This document shows, piece by piece, positions 15,334-23,922 of a DNA stretch of 56,949 bases. The position numbers and the translations under genes are program-made. Origin of the DNA: an uncultured Enterobacteriaceae bacterium (GTDB lineage: Bacteria; Pseudomonadota; Gammaproteobacteria; Enterobacterales; Enterobacteriaceae); NCBI GenBank assembly GCA_945271245.1, contig CALYPF010000003.1, forward strand, positions 1 through 56,949. Direction: 5' to 3'. The notes beneath the pieces were generated by a model. The model searched no databases. It worked only from the letters and a program-made list of their open reading frames with translations, and was not told where the DNA came from. Every line of letters starts with the position of its first letter. Position 1 is the stretch's first letter.

Positions 15334-15761
15334 CCGCTATCACTGAACCCCGCGTCACGGCATGGCGCGACTGCATTCTGGTGCCGGTGCCCGTTGCCAA
15401 AGGTGAAGTTATCCCGATGGGTGCCATCGTTTGTGTTAACGCGACCGGCTTTGCCGTCAACGGCAAGGAGGATGCCACCCTGAAGTATGCGGGCTGTGCC
15501 GATGAGTCGGTGGATAACAGCGCCGGTGACGATGGTGCGCAGCTTATCAACGTTCGCGCCAATAAGGCATTCAAGTGGGCCAGCGATGGCACCATCACTC
15601 AGGCCAGCCTGCTCAGCCGCGCTTACATCGTCGATAACCAGACGCTGTCTGCTGAAAACGGCGGTACGCCTGCTGAAGGCGAGACGCCTGCAGGTGAAGC
15701 GACACGCAGCAGCGCCGGGAAAATCATCCTGATCGAAAGTGACGGCGTCTGGATTTACTGA
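15330..15761 (+). CDS. Head decoration-like protein
   Basis: A 143-residue beta-rich protein between protease I and the major head protein. It starts with an ATGA overlap to gene I. A glycine/glutamate/proline-rich linker (GGTPAEGETPAGEA, about residues 112-125) precedes a short C-terminal strand. The position matches capsid cement or decoration proteins of many phages, but I do not recognise the exact family. Confidence 0.65.
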   Translation: MTAITEPRVTAWRDCILVPVPVAKGEVIPMGAIVCVNATGFAVNGKEDATLKYAGCADESVDNSAGDDGAQLINVRANKAFKWASDGTITQASLLSRAYIVDNQTLSAENGGTPAEGETPAGEATRSSAGKIILIESDGVWIY

Positions 15762-15778
15762 TTTATAAGGAAAATATT

Positions 15779-16690
15779 ATGGCTGCAATCAACAAAGCCA
15801 ATCTCAGCGTGCTGTTTCTGAACCTTAAAAAGTCGTTTCAGAACGGTCTGACGCTGGGTAAACCCCAGTGGCAGCGCGTGGCAACCCGCATCCCTTCCAC
15901 GGGGGCGGCGAACTACTACGCGTGGCTGGAGATGTTCCCCAAGATGCGCGAGTGGATTGGTGAGAAGCAACTGACCAAGCTGCTGAAACAGGACTTTACC
16001 GTACCGAACAAGGATTTTGAGGCCACGGTTGTCGTCAAGCGCAACCACATCAAGGATGACCAACTGGGTATCTACGGCATTCAGGCTGCGGGTGCTGGTG
16101 AAAGCGCGGCGATGTGGCCGCATGAGATTGTGTTTGAGTTACTGACCAAAGGTTTCACCGAGAAGGCTTACGATGGTCAGCCGTTCTTCAGCGACAAACA
16201 CGTTATTGGTGACAAAACCTACAGCAACATGGGCAAGGCACCGCTGTCCGTTGCGTCTCAGGCTGAAGCGAAAGCGTCCTTTGGTGCGGCCCGCACCAGT
16301 ATGAAAAAGCTGAAAGACCGCCACGACCGTCCGCTGAACATCACCCCGGATGTACTGGTTGTCCCTCCGGCGCTGGAAGATGTCGCCAGGACGCTGATGA
16401 CCGCTGAACGCCTGGAAGACGGTAAGCCGAACCTCTACAAAGGCTCTGCGGAAGTGCTGGTGATTCAGGATCTGAAAACCGATACCGAGTGGTATCTCCT
16501 CGACACCACCAAAGTGCTGAAGCCGCTTATCTTCCAGGAGCGTGAATCCCCGGATTTTGTCTCCCAGACCAATATGGACTCGGACGACGTCTTTATGCGG
16601 GCTGAGTACAAATACGGTGTTGAGTCTCGCGGTGCCGCTGCGTTCGGTTACTGGCAGATGGCTTACGGCTCCACGGGTAAAGGAAACTGA
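15779..16690 (+). CDS. Major head subunit T (Mu gp34-like)
   Basis: A 303-residue protein of the Mu major head subunit family (gpT), which forms the icosahedral shell. Typical parts are AINKANLSVLFLNLKKSFQNG at the start (shown in pieces: AINKANLSVLF), YAWLEMFPKMREW, and the C-terminal VESRGAAAFGYWQMAYGS. ATG at 15779 is preceded by AAGGAAAATATT. It follows the decoration gene and precedes gp36-like DUF1320. Confidence 0.93.
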   Translation: MAAINKANLSVLFLNLKKSFQNGLTLGKPQWQRVATRIPSTGAANYYAWLEMFPKMREWIGEKQLTKLLKQDFTVPNKDFEATVVVKRNHIKDDQLGIYGIQAAGAGESAAMWPHEIVFELLTKGFTEKAYDGQPFFSDKHVIGDKTYSNMGKAPLSVASQAEAKASFGAARTSMKKLKDRHDRPLNITPDVLVVPPALEDVARTLMTAERLEDGKPNLYKGSAEVLVIQDLKTDTEWYLLDTTKVLKPLIFQERESPDFVSQTNMDSDDVFMRAEYKYGVESRGAAAFGYWQMAYGSTGKGN

Positions 16691-16692
16691 CC

Positions 16693-17133
16693 ATGAGCTA
16701 CGCCACCCCGGAGGACTACAAAACCTATTTCACAGAGCGTGATGCGGTCAGCGTGTCAGCGCCATGGAACAGTGATGAGGCGGATGATGAGCGTCTCGCC
16801 CGCCACCTCCGGTCGGCGAGCGGCAGGATTGATGCGTATATCGGTGCCCGCTATCGCCTGCCGCTGCGGCAGGTGCCCGATGCGCTGCGTGATTACTGCT
16901 GCGATATCGCCCGTTACCTGCTGACCGGTAACGAGCACACCTGCAACGAAGTGATCCGCCTGCGCTACGAGGACGCTATCAGCTGGCTGAAACTGGTGGC
17001 CAGCCACAAGGTCAGTATCGGCTCAAACCCGGAGAACGGCGGCACCATCGATGCCTCGACGCCGACCGTCGAGTTTTATTCCGGAGGAGACGACCTGTGG
17101 AGCCGTAACCGCACCGGTGGAGGGGCGTACTGA
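16693..17133 (+). CDS. DUF1320 family head-tail protein (Mu gp36-like)
   Basis: A 146-residue protein of the DUF1320 (Mu gp36) family, with the pattern YATPEDYKTYF at the start, then RHLRSASGRIDAYIGARYRLPL and DYCCDIARYLL. These are thought to form a head-tail connector ring. The final A of its stop region overlaps the next ATG (TGATG). Confidence 0.9.
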   Translation: MSYATPEDYKTYFTERDAVSVSAPWNSDEADDERLARHLRSASGRIDAYIGARYRLPLRQVPDALRDYCCDIARYLLTGNEHTCNEVIRLRYEDAISWLKLVASHKVSIGSNPENGGTIDASTPTVEFYSGGDDLWSRNRTGGGAY

Positions 17134-17783
17134 TGATTACTACCATCGAAAAAGCGCTTTGTGAACGCCTGCAGCAGGGGCTGGGCCGGATGGTCAACAA
17201 CCCTGTAGTGACATGGAACGTGCTGGCCACGGATATCGGCGTGGCCCTGCGGCAGCTCCCCGGCGTGTGCGTGGTGTTTTCAGGTATCACGAACAGCCGG
17301 GCGCATGACACCTCCCGCCACCGCTTCCTCGTTACCGGTCGCTTCAGCGTCTTTGTCGTGGATTATAACCTGCGCAGCAATGAGGCGCTCCGCCACGGCG
17401 GGCCGGGGACTGAAGAACCTGGATGCTATCGCCTCATTCGCAGCGTGCGCCGCCTGCTCACCGGGCAGGATTTGGGGCTGAAGATTGATTATCTGAAGCC
17501 TGAAGGCGTGCGCCCCGTAGCCGGGCAGGCTTTTAACGATAAAGGCGTGGCGGTGTACGAGTGCGTGTTCAGCACGCAGTGGATGGAGGATGCGCTGGAT
17601 AACGGCCACTGGCCTGCGCCAGAGCTGCCGACCGATGACGACGCTGACTTTGTTCGCTGGAACGGGCGTATTGAAAAACCGCTGCCGTGGCATGAAAGCA
17701 CCCGCATGGCGTATTTCCAGCCAGGCGAATCCGACCCGGTCGCCGAAGATATCATGCACAACAGGACTGACAACGATGATTAA
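17133..17783 (+). CDS. DUF1834 family protein (Mu gp37/J-like)
   Basis: A 216-residue protein matching the Mu gp37 (J, DUF1834) position and general pattern. Near the N-terminus it has a helix followed by beta strands with VVFSGITNSRAHDTSRHRF. Probably a tail terminator or completion protein by position between the connector and the sheath. It overlaps the next gene by 8 bases. Confidence 0.8.
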   Translation: MITTIEKALCERLQQGLGRMVNNPVVTWNVLATDIGVALRQLPGVCVVFSGITNSRAHDTSRHRFLVTGRFSVFVVDYNLRSNEALRHGGPGTEEPGCYRLIRSVRRLLTGQDLGLKIDYLKPEGVRPVAGQAFNDKGVAVYECVFSTQWMEDALDNGHWPAPELPTDDDADFVRWNGRIEKPLPWHESTRMAYFQPGESDPVAEDIMHNRTDNDD

Positions 17784-18021
17784 GGTTATTGCCCGCCAGG
17801 GTATTCAGGTGCCGGTGGAAGGCCGTCCTGACCGTTACATCACGGACAAAGAGGCTGTGGACGTACCGGAGACGGCCTACTGGCTGCGCCGTCTCAGGGA
17901 TGGCGATCTGTTGCCGTATGCCGGGCCAGCTAAACCCGCTGAAACTGAGGCTGCTGACGCAAAACCGTCCGATAAAACCGCAGATAAACCTGCTGCTCCG
18001 GCAGCTAAGGCGGATAAATGA
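17776..18021 (+). CDS. DUF2635 family protein (Mu gp38-like)
   Basis: An 81-residue protein. The first 50 residues show the DUF2635 pattern (VPVEGRPDRYITDKEAVDVP, then TAYWLRRLRDGDL). The tail is Ala/Lys/Pro-rich and probably disordered. Start at 17776 has coupled overlap with the gp37-like gene; the longer in-frame start lies inside that gene. Its stop overlaps the sheath ATG. Confidence 0.85.
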   Translation: MIKVIARQGIQVPVEGRPDRYITDKEAVDVPETAYWLRRLRDGDLLPYAGPAKPAETEAADAKPSDKTADKPAAPAAKADK

Positions 18022-19469
18022 CTATGGATATTACAACTATTCCGAACCCGATTTATAAGCCCGGCGCTTATTTCGCGTTCAACACTACGCTGGCCTCACG
18101 TGCGCTGGCCACCAACGACCAGAAGCTGCTGATTATTGCCCAGCGTCTGACGCAGACAACCGCTGCTGAAGTTCTCACGCCGGTGAATGTCTTCAGCGAC
18201 GATGAGGCGGCGCTGTACTTCGGGCGTGGCTCACAGGCGCATCGTATGGCCCGCGCGGCGATCAAGGCAAACCAGTACATTCAGCTGACGGTAGTCGGGT
18301 TGGATGATGCTGAGGCGGGCGTGGCGGCAACCGGCTCGGTGGTGGTTAACGGCACCGCCAGCGGTTCCGGTCAGGTTCGTCTGGCTATCTGTGGCACCAC
18401 CGTTGCTGTTGCTGTCAGCCAGGGAGACAAAGCCGATGACGTGATGGCCTCACTGGCCAGCGCAATAACGCTGCAGGACGATCTGCCCCTGAGCGCCACC
18501 GTGGGTGAGATTGATGGCCCTGACGACGGTGAAGGTAATCCCACGAAAATCAAGGCGCTGGTGCTGACCGCCCGCAACAAGGGCAGTACCGGTAATGAGT
18601 GCGGCCTGACCTGCACCATCACCGCCAGTGGTCTCACGGCCACGCTGACGCCTATGAGCGGTGGTCAGGGCGACCCGTCTCTCGATGCGGCATTCAGCGC
18701 GGTATTCGCCTCCGGGCACACGATGATTATGCTGCCGTATACCAGCGATGATGCGCTGGCGAAGCTGTCCGCGCATCTGGATAACGTCTCCGGGCCGCTT
18801 GAGCAGCGCGGGGCTGTAGGTGTTACCGGCTGGAACGGGACGCTTGCCAGCGGCACTACGCTGACCAGCAAGGTTAACGCAGCGCGTATTACCTGCGGCT
18901 GGCATGCCGGTTCGGCACTGCCGAACGGCGAGCTGGCGGCAATTTACGGTGCGGTGATGGCCAGTGAATCCGATCCGGCCCGCCCGCTGAACACCCTGAC
19001 GTTACCGGGGCTGGATATCACGCCGCAGGACAACTGGCCGGGACGTACCGAGCAGGAAAATGCCCTGATGAACGGCCTGACGCCGTTTGAGGTGGACGGC
19101 AGCGTGGTGCGTATCGTGCGCGCGGTCAGCACCTTCGTGAAGAACGCCGCTGGCGTGACCGACCGGTCGCTTATGGATATCACCATTATCCGCTCGCTCG
19201 ACTATGTGCGTCTGGCATGCCGCACCCGCTATACCCAGCGTTTCCCGCGAGAAAAGCTCACGGACGCCCGGCTGGCCCGCATCCGCTCCGAACTGCTTGA
19301 TGTGCTGTATTCGCTGGAGCAGCTGGAGATTGTGGAGAACGTCGACGCGCTTAAAGACCAGCTTACCGTCACCCGCAGCCTTCAGGACGACACGCGGGCG
19401 GAGGCCACCATTCCGGCAGCAATCGTGCGGGGTCTGCATGTGTTCGCCGCCGTCATTTATCTGATGTAA
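18018..19469 (+). CDS. Contractile tail sheath protein (Mu L-like)
   Basis: A 483-residue tail sheath of the Mu gp39/L family, which contracts to drive the tube through the envelope. The start (TTIPNPIYKPGAYFAFNT) and the C-terminal SLDYVRLACRTRYTQRFPREK stretch are typical. A Ser/Gly/Thr-rich central domain (about 95-210) is the exposed domain. It begins with an ATGA overlap and is followed by the tube gene 10 bases later. Confidence 0.93.
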   Translation: MTMDITTIPNPIYKPGAYFAFNTTLASRALATNDQKLLIIAQRLTQTTAAEVLTPVNVFSDDEAALYFGRGSQAHRMARAAIKANQYIQLTVVGLDDAEAGVAATGSVVVNGTASGSGQVRLAICGTTVAVAVSQGDKADDVMASLASAITLQDDLPLSATVGEIDGPDDGEGNPTKIKALVLTARNKGSTGNECGLTCTITASGLTATLTPMSGGQGDPSLDAAFSAVFASGHTMIMLPYTSDDALAKLSAHLDNVSGPLEQRGAVGVTGWNGTLASGTTLTSKVNAARITCGWHAGSALPNGELAAIYGAVMASESDPARPLNTLTLPGLDITPQDNWPGRTEQENALMNGLTPFEVDGSVVRIVRAVSTFVKNAAGVTDRSLMDITIIRSLDYVRLACRTRYTQRFPREKLTDARLARIRSELLDVLYSLEQLEIVENVDALKDQLTVTRSLQDDTRAEATIPAAIVRGLHVFAAVIYLM

Positions 19470-19479
19470 GGAGACGACA

Positions 19480-19848
19480 ATGGCCCTTGAATACGTAGGC
19501 TCGATTGTCCTGGACGTTAACAGCGTGGAGGTTGAGGTCACTGACTTCAACCCCACCGAGACAACCGGGAAAAAGCTGGTCAAGACCATGAACAGCACTG
19601 GCCGCGCGAAAGGTTATACCCAGGGTATCGCCACGTGGGATCTGGCCATCACGGCAGTGGTGCCAAAGGATGCCACCGTCAACTGGGCGCAGATTGCCGG
19701 GGCAAAACTGACCCAGACGCCGCTCGGCAGCGGCAAACGCACCACCTATCAGGATGTGTTTGTCACGCAGGTCGGTGAGCAGTACACCGTGGATAACGAG
19801 GCGCGTATCAACATCACCGCCTTTGCACTTAACAAAATTGAGGAATAA
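19480..19848 (+). CDS. Tail tube protein (Mu M-like)
   Basis: A 122-residue tail tube protein following the sheath gene as in all Mu-like phages. The beta-rich sequence and the GKKLVKTMNSTGRAKGYTQG stretch (about residues 29-48) are characteristic. It polymerises into the inner tube. ATG at 19480 follows AAGGAGACGACA, and the stop overlaps the next start. Confidence 0.9.
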   Translation: MALEYVGSIVLDVNSVEVEVTDFNPTETTGKKLVKTMNSTGRAKGYTQGIATWDLAITAVVPKDATVNWAQIAGAKLTQTPLGSGKRTTYQDVFVTQVGEQYTVDNEARINITAFALNKIEE

Positions 19849-20237
19849 TGATGTCCGGGAACATTACCTGCACAGGTTCACTGCCGGTTGGCATTCTGTT
19901 TGATGGCAAGCTCCACCAGGACGTGGAGCTGGGTCTGGCAACGGTCGGAGACGAGATTGCCGTGATTGAAGACGGCGTCTCTGACGCTGGCGTGCCGATT
20001 GCGGTGCTGGCCCGCACGCTGACGAAGATTGGCGACATTCCCGCTGAGAGCATCACCTACCAGTTGCTCTGCGACAATCTGGTCTCCGAGGATTATGCCT
20101 ACCTGCGCACCCTGCGCGATGAGGTGAAAAAAAAGCTCAAATCCATGAGCAGCGCTTTACCGAATACCGGTACACAGTCATCCGGCTCGGACGATACGGC
20201 ATCAGAGAAGAGCAAATCCGACGCGCCAGCGCTGTAG
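19848..20237 (+). CDS. Tail assembly chaperone, short form (Mu gp41-like)
   Basis: A 129-residue protein with the phage tail assembly protein E-type pattern in residues 15-100 (beta strands, then a helical LRTLRDEVKKKL). The zero-frame product after the slippery site ends in a low-complexity Ser/Asp/Lys tail (SSGSDDTASEKSKSD), as expected for a tail that is not conserved. It works with the longer frameshift form on the tape measure protein. Confidence 0.85.
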   Translation: MMSGNITCTGSLPVGILFDGKLHQDVELGLATVGDEIAVIEDGVSDAGVPIAVLARTLTKIGDIPAESITYQLLCDNLVSEDYAYLRTLRDEVKKKLKSMSSALPNTGTQSSGSDDTASEKSKSDAPAL

Positions 20238-20359
20238 AGCTGGCCGGATGGCTGGATGCCATCACCCGCCGGGAAAACCCCAAAGCCTGGCAGAAAAACC
20301 GCACCGTTATCAGCCTGCGTCGCCCCCGTAAAAGGGCACGCAGCGCTGCTTCCCGCTAA
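19848..20359 (+). CDS. Tail assembly chaperone, -1 frameshift form (gp41')
   Basis: Translation reaches AAA AAA AAG at 20127-20135. A -1 slip on A AAA AAG (20129-20135) continues in the other frame for about 75 codons to TAA at 20357-20359. The extension contains RRASAVELAGWLDAITRREN, a plausible folded helical segment. Mu and most tailed phages make a long chaperone this way just upstream of the tape measure gene. No separate start codon opens this second frame convincingly. Confidence 0.85.
20129..20135 (+). promoter_or_regulatory. Slippery heptamer A AAA AAG for -1 frameshifting
   Basis: Within a run of eight A followed by G (20127-20135), correctly phased with the zero frame as X XXY YYZ. 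The same heptamer is used by E. coli dnaX. The downstream -1 frame is open to 20359. Confidence 0.85.
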
Positions 20360-20371
20360 GAGGACTGCCCC

Positions 20372-22603
20372 GTGGCCCGTGATTTTGATACTCAGATTAA
20401 ATTTGGCGTGCAGGATAACGCCACGCCCAAAATCCGGTCGTTGTCCGAAGAGTTCCGCCGCATGTCCAGCGCCCGTGAGTCGCTGGGAATACGCTCAGAG
20501 CATAACATCCAGCGGGAAATCAGCCGCACGGTCGCGGCCTATAACCGACTTGAGCGTAGCGGCGTTCTGTCGGTCAGGGAGCAGGAACGGGCTTACCAGC
20601 GCATGCAGTCAACGGTCTCCCGTCTGCGACAGGAGATGGGCGAGACGCTGCGTGTCCAGGAGAAGATGAACCCGGCCCTGCAGGAGTACCGCCGACAGGC
20701 GCAGGCCCGCGAAACGCTGGGTATTCGCTCCGAGCAGTCCATCCGCCGCGAGATTAACCAGACGCTGGCCGCGTACAACCGTCTGTCCCGCAGCGGCACC
20801 ATGAGCGCCAGCGAACAGACCCGCGCATGGAACCAGACACAGGCGACCGTTGCCAGGCTCAAACGCGAGCTGGGCGAAACCGAGCGCAGCTATCAGCGCC
20901 TTGCCCGCGTGGGCAAAACCGTGGGTGCCATCGGGGGCGGTCTGGTTGCCGGTGCAATGGTGATGCGCAAGCCCATCGAGAATCAGATGGAGTACGATTC
21001 CGAACTGCGCAAGGTGGCCAACTTCGCTTACAAGCATGACAATCTGGCCGGACGACAGTCGGGGATGACAGATATCGACAGTGCGATCAAAGCCGCGTTG
21101 CGTGACGGTGGCGGCGATATCAATGGCGCTTTTCATGGTCTGGAGGTGATGCTCCGCTCCGGCACCATGACCAGAGAGCAGGCCTATCGGGCGTTGCCAG
21201 GCGTCATGAAGAACGCCACCGCAACCGAAACCGATGCGGCCTCTGTCGCCAGCCTGCAGTCCAGTGCGTTTAACTTCGGGCTTAACGAGAAGGATGCGCG
21301 AGCAGGCCTCAGTGTCACCACCACGATGGCGCAGAACGGCATGGTGGATGTGCCGCTGCTGGCCAAAGAGATGCCAAAGGCGCTGGAGTCTGCCAGGTCC
21401 ATTGGCCTGCACGGTCGCACCGGCTTCTCACAGGTTGCTGCACTTTTTGAGGCGGCTGCACGCGGTGCTGGCTCCCCTGAAGAGGCGGCGACGTTCACCA
21501 CCAACCTGATCTCTGAACTGTCCTCACCGACGCTGGCCAACAATTTCAAGCAAATCAAAGTCGGCAAGCGCGGCCTTGATATTCGGGCGCTGATGCGTGC
21601 CGACGCGGCGAAGGGGCTGACCCCGCTGGATACTGTCGACCGGGCCATTCGCAGCATGGACGAGCACGATCCTCAGTTCGTGGACCTGAACAAGCAAATT
21701 GCCCGGACGGCTCCCGGTGAAGCCAGATCGCAGCTGGAGGCACGACGCGACCAGATTCACGGCCAGAACGTGGGGAGAATCTTTACTAATGAATATTCCC
21801 GTATGGGCTTCCTGAACTGGGAGCGTAACAAGGACTACTACCACAAGCTTGTCGGCGAAGGTAACGAGCAGTTTGATATGCCTGCCGGGAAAACCTCTGC
21901 TGACCTTGACTTTGAGCTGGTGAAGGACAGCCCGGCATTTCAGGTCAACAAAGCCAAAAACGAAGCGGCCTTTTCATCCAATGATACGGCCTCACCTTTC
22001 ACTAAGTGGGTCGGGGAAGCGGCTGATAAAGCGGCTGAGCTGGCGAAAGAATTTCCAAAACTGACCACCGCGATCAACGGGGCTTATTCCGCCATTCAGG
22101 GGATTGGTGCTGCAGGTGGGGCCGGGCTGGGGGCACTGGCGCTGGCGGGTGGCCAGAAACTGTGGAAGCGCTTCAGGGGCGGCGGCTCGGCAATTGCGGA
22201 AGAAGCTGCCGAAACAGCAGCAAAAGGCGGAGGTCTCCTGAGTAAAGGCGGGAGCCTGCTGGGCAAGGTCGTCCGCGCCCCACTGGCTGAAGGGTACATG
22301 GCTGCGGGCCAGTTTTACGATCAGTTCCTGGAGCGCGGTGACGATAAGATTAAAAGGCTGAAAGAGGATGGCTACAACATCCCGGACAACATGCCTAAGC
22401 CGGTTGGTTTTCTTGATGCCTTTGATGAGATCAAAAACTTTTTCTCGCAGAGCAACACAGCAAAACCCGCGCCTGCTGGTGCAAATGTTCCCTACGCGCC
22501 TCAGGGGCCGCAGCAACCGATTGTGGCTAATATCTACCTCGACAGCCGCGAGGTGGCAGATACGGTATTGCGCCGGATTGATGTTGATTCGAGGAGGAAA
22601 TAG
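20372..22603 (+). CDS. Tail tape measure protein (Mu gp42-like)
   Basis: A 743-residue tape measure protein setting tail length. The N-terminal 190 residues are coiled coil made from an internal repeat: the segment ESLGIRSEHNIQREISRT (residue about 36) recurs as ETLGIRSEQSIRREINQT (about 112). A hydrophobic membrane-active region lies at about 565-590 (IGAAGGAGLGALALAGG). GTG start at 20372 behind AAGAGGACTG. Length agrees with a Mu-size tail. Confidence 0.92.
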   Translation: MARDFDTQIKFGVQDNATPKIRSLSEEFRRMSSARESLGIRSEHNIQREISRTVAAYNRLERSGVLSVREQERAYQRMQSTVSRLRQEMGETLRVQEKMNPALQEYRRQAQARETLGIRSEQSIRREINQTLAAYNRLSRSGTMSASEQTRAWNQTQATVARLKRELGETERSYQRLARVGKTVGAIGGGLVAGAMVMRKPIENQMEYDSELRKVANFAYKHDNLAGRQSGMTDIDSAIKAALRDGGGDINGAFHGLEVMLRSGTMTREQAYRALPGVMKNATATETDAASVASLQSSAFNFGLNEKDARAGLSVTTTMAQNGMVDVPLLAKEMPKALESARSIGLHGRTGFSQVAALFEAAARGAGSPEEAATFTTNLISELSSPTLANNFKQIKVGKRGLDIRALMRADAAKGLTPLDTVDRAIRSMDEHDPQFVDLNKQIARTAPGEARSQLEARRDQIHGQNVGRIFTNEYSRMGFLNWERNKDYYHKLVGEGNEQFDMPAGKTSADLDFELVKDSPAFQVNKAKNEAAFSSNDTASPFTKWVGEAADKAAELAKEFPKLTTAINGAYSAIQGIGAAGGAGLGALALAGGQKLWKRFRGGGSAIAEEAAETAAKGGGLLSKGGSLLGKVVRAPLAEGYMAAGQFYDQFLERGDDKIKRLKEDGYNIPDNMPKPVGFLDAFDEIKNFFSQSNTAKPAPAGANVPYAPQGPQQPIVANIYLDSREVADTVLRRIDVDSRRK

Positions 22604-23922
22604 TGGCGGATACGATTAACGAGATTGCTGCAGCGCTGGGGGTAGACCTCCTGATGCCAGCCTCGTTCCGGGGCGTGGAGTTTGACTGTCTGTTCACCCG
22701 CGACACGCTGGCAAAGGACACCGTGACCTACGCTTACCCGTACCGGGACGGAGAAGAGGTGGAAGACCAGGGGCTGAAAGCGGTGAACTTCCGTCTGCAG
22801 GCCATCTTCTGGGGCAACCGCTACCAGACGCAGCTTAAAGCCTTTTTAAACGCCCTTAAAACGGCGGGCACCGGCGAACTGGTTCACCCGGTATATGGTT
22901 CTGTGCCGGACGTGCAGTTTCTGGAGGCCGGGGTATTCCATGAGGTGGAGCCGGTTAACGCTGTCACCGTCGACCTGGTCTTTGTGGAGAGCGGCAAGCC
23001 CGATACGCTGTTTGCCACCACCCATTACGAAGCAGACGGCGACAGTATTTTCGACAGCGCGATCAGCTGGTTCGGGGACGCAATGGACACGTTGCGTGAT
23101 ATTCAGCAGGATATTGCCCGCGTCACCAATATCATCGCCTCAGCGGAATACGTGGTAAACGCCCTTGCAAACGAGGTGCAGTCCACCATCGGCAGCGCCC
23201 TCGACTATCTGGACTATCCGACAGCCTTTATCTCAGACCTGAAGCACCTGACCGGCGCATTCACCGACCGGCTGTCACTGAGCGAAGCTTCCCGCCTGTC
23301 GGACTGGAACGCGCTGACCGGGCTGAAGGACACCATGCTGACGTTACCGGCGCAGCGTACCACCGCGCAGCAGACCATGTCTTCTGGCAGCGTGTTCGCC
23401 TCCACTCTGCGCCGTGCCAGCGTGATGCCGCAGAGCGATACGGAGATGATTAACCAGGCCATCCGCCTGGTGGCCGTGAGCGAAATGACCGACACGGCCA
23501 GCGATATCTTTGTGAATGAGACCGCCTCCCCGACGCTGTCCTCCACCGATATTGAGCGCATCACCGGCGACGTGCGCACCCTGATTGTGGAAGCGATAGC
23601 GGCCCAGCGGGCGTCCGTCTCGGCGCGTATGGCCACTGCCGTTCGCGAGCAGGCCGGTACGCCGGACACCCGTCAGGATCAGGCCATCATTGCCGCGCTG
23701 CAGGAAAGCGCCTGGCACCTGCAGGAGCAGGCTCGCGGGCTGATACTGGCGCTGCCACCGCTGGTACAGCGTCAGGTGACGCGCCGCTGTAATCTGCCCC
23801 TGCTGGCGTTTGAGTGGTACGGCGACGCCTCCCGCGCCACGCAGCTGGCCCGCCTCAATCCATCATTGCGTGAGTCAAACAACCTGAATCCGGGAGATGT
23901 GCTGTATGCCTGGGCAAGATGA
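22603..23922 (+). CDS. DNA circularisation/tail protein (Mu N, gp43-like)
   Basis: A 439-residue protein with the DNA circularisation N-terminal domain (about residues 5-95: LMPASFRGVEFDCLFTRDTL, then AYPYRDGEEVEDQG). In Mu this is gene N, a tail/baseplate protein carrying bound DNA ends. The C-terminus ends with a LysM-like NPSLRESNNLNPGDVLYAW stretch. GTG start at 22603 overlaps the tape measure stop behind GAGGAGGAAA. Confidence 0.88.
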   Translation: MADTINEIAAALGVDLLMPASFRGVEFDCLFTRDTLAKDTVTYAYPYRDGEEVEDQGLKAVNFRLQAIFWGNRYQTQLKAFLNALKTAGTGELVHPVYGSVPDVQFLEAGVFHEVEPVNAVTVDLVFVESGKPDTLFATTHYEADGDSIFDSAISWFGDAMDTLRDIQQDIARVTNIIASAEYVVNALANEVQSTIGSALDYLDYPTAFISDLKHLTGAFTDRLSLSEASRLSDWNALTGLKDTMLTLPAQRTTAQQTMSSGSVFASTLRRASVMPQSDTEMINQAIRLVAVSEMTDTASDIFVNETASPTLSSTDIERITGDVRTLIVEAIAAQRASVSARMATAVREQAGTPDTRQDQAIIAALQESAWHLQEQARGLILALPPLVQRQVTRRCNLPLLAFEWYGDASRATQLARLNPSLRESNNLNPGDVLYAWAR

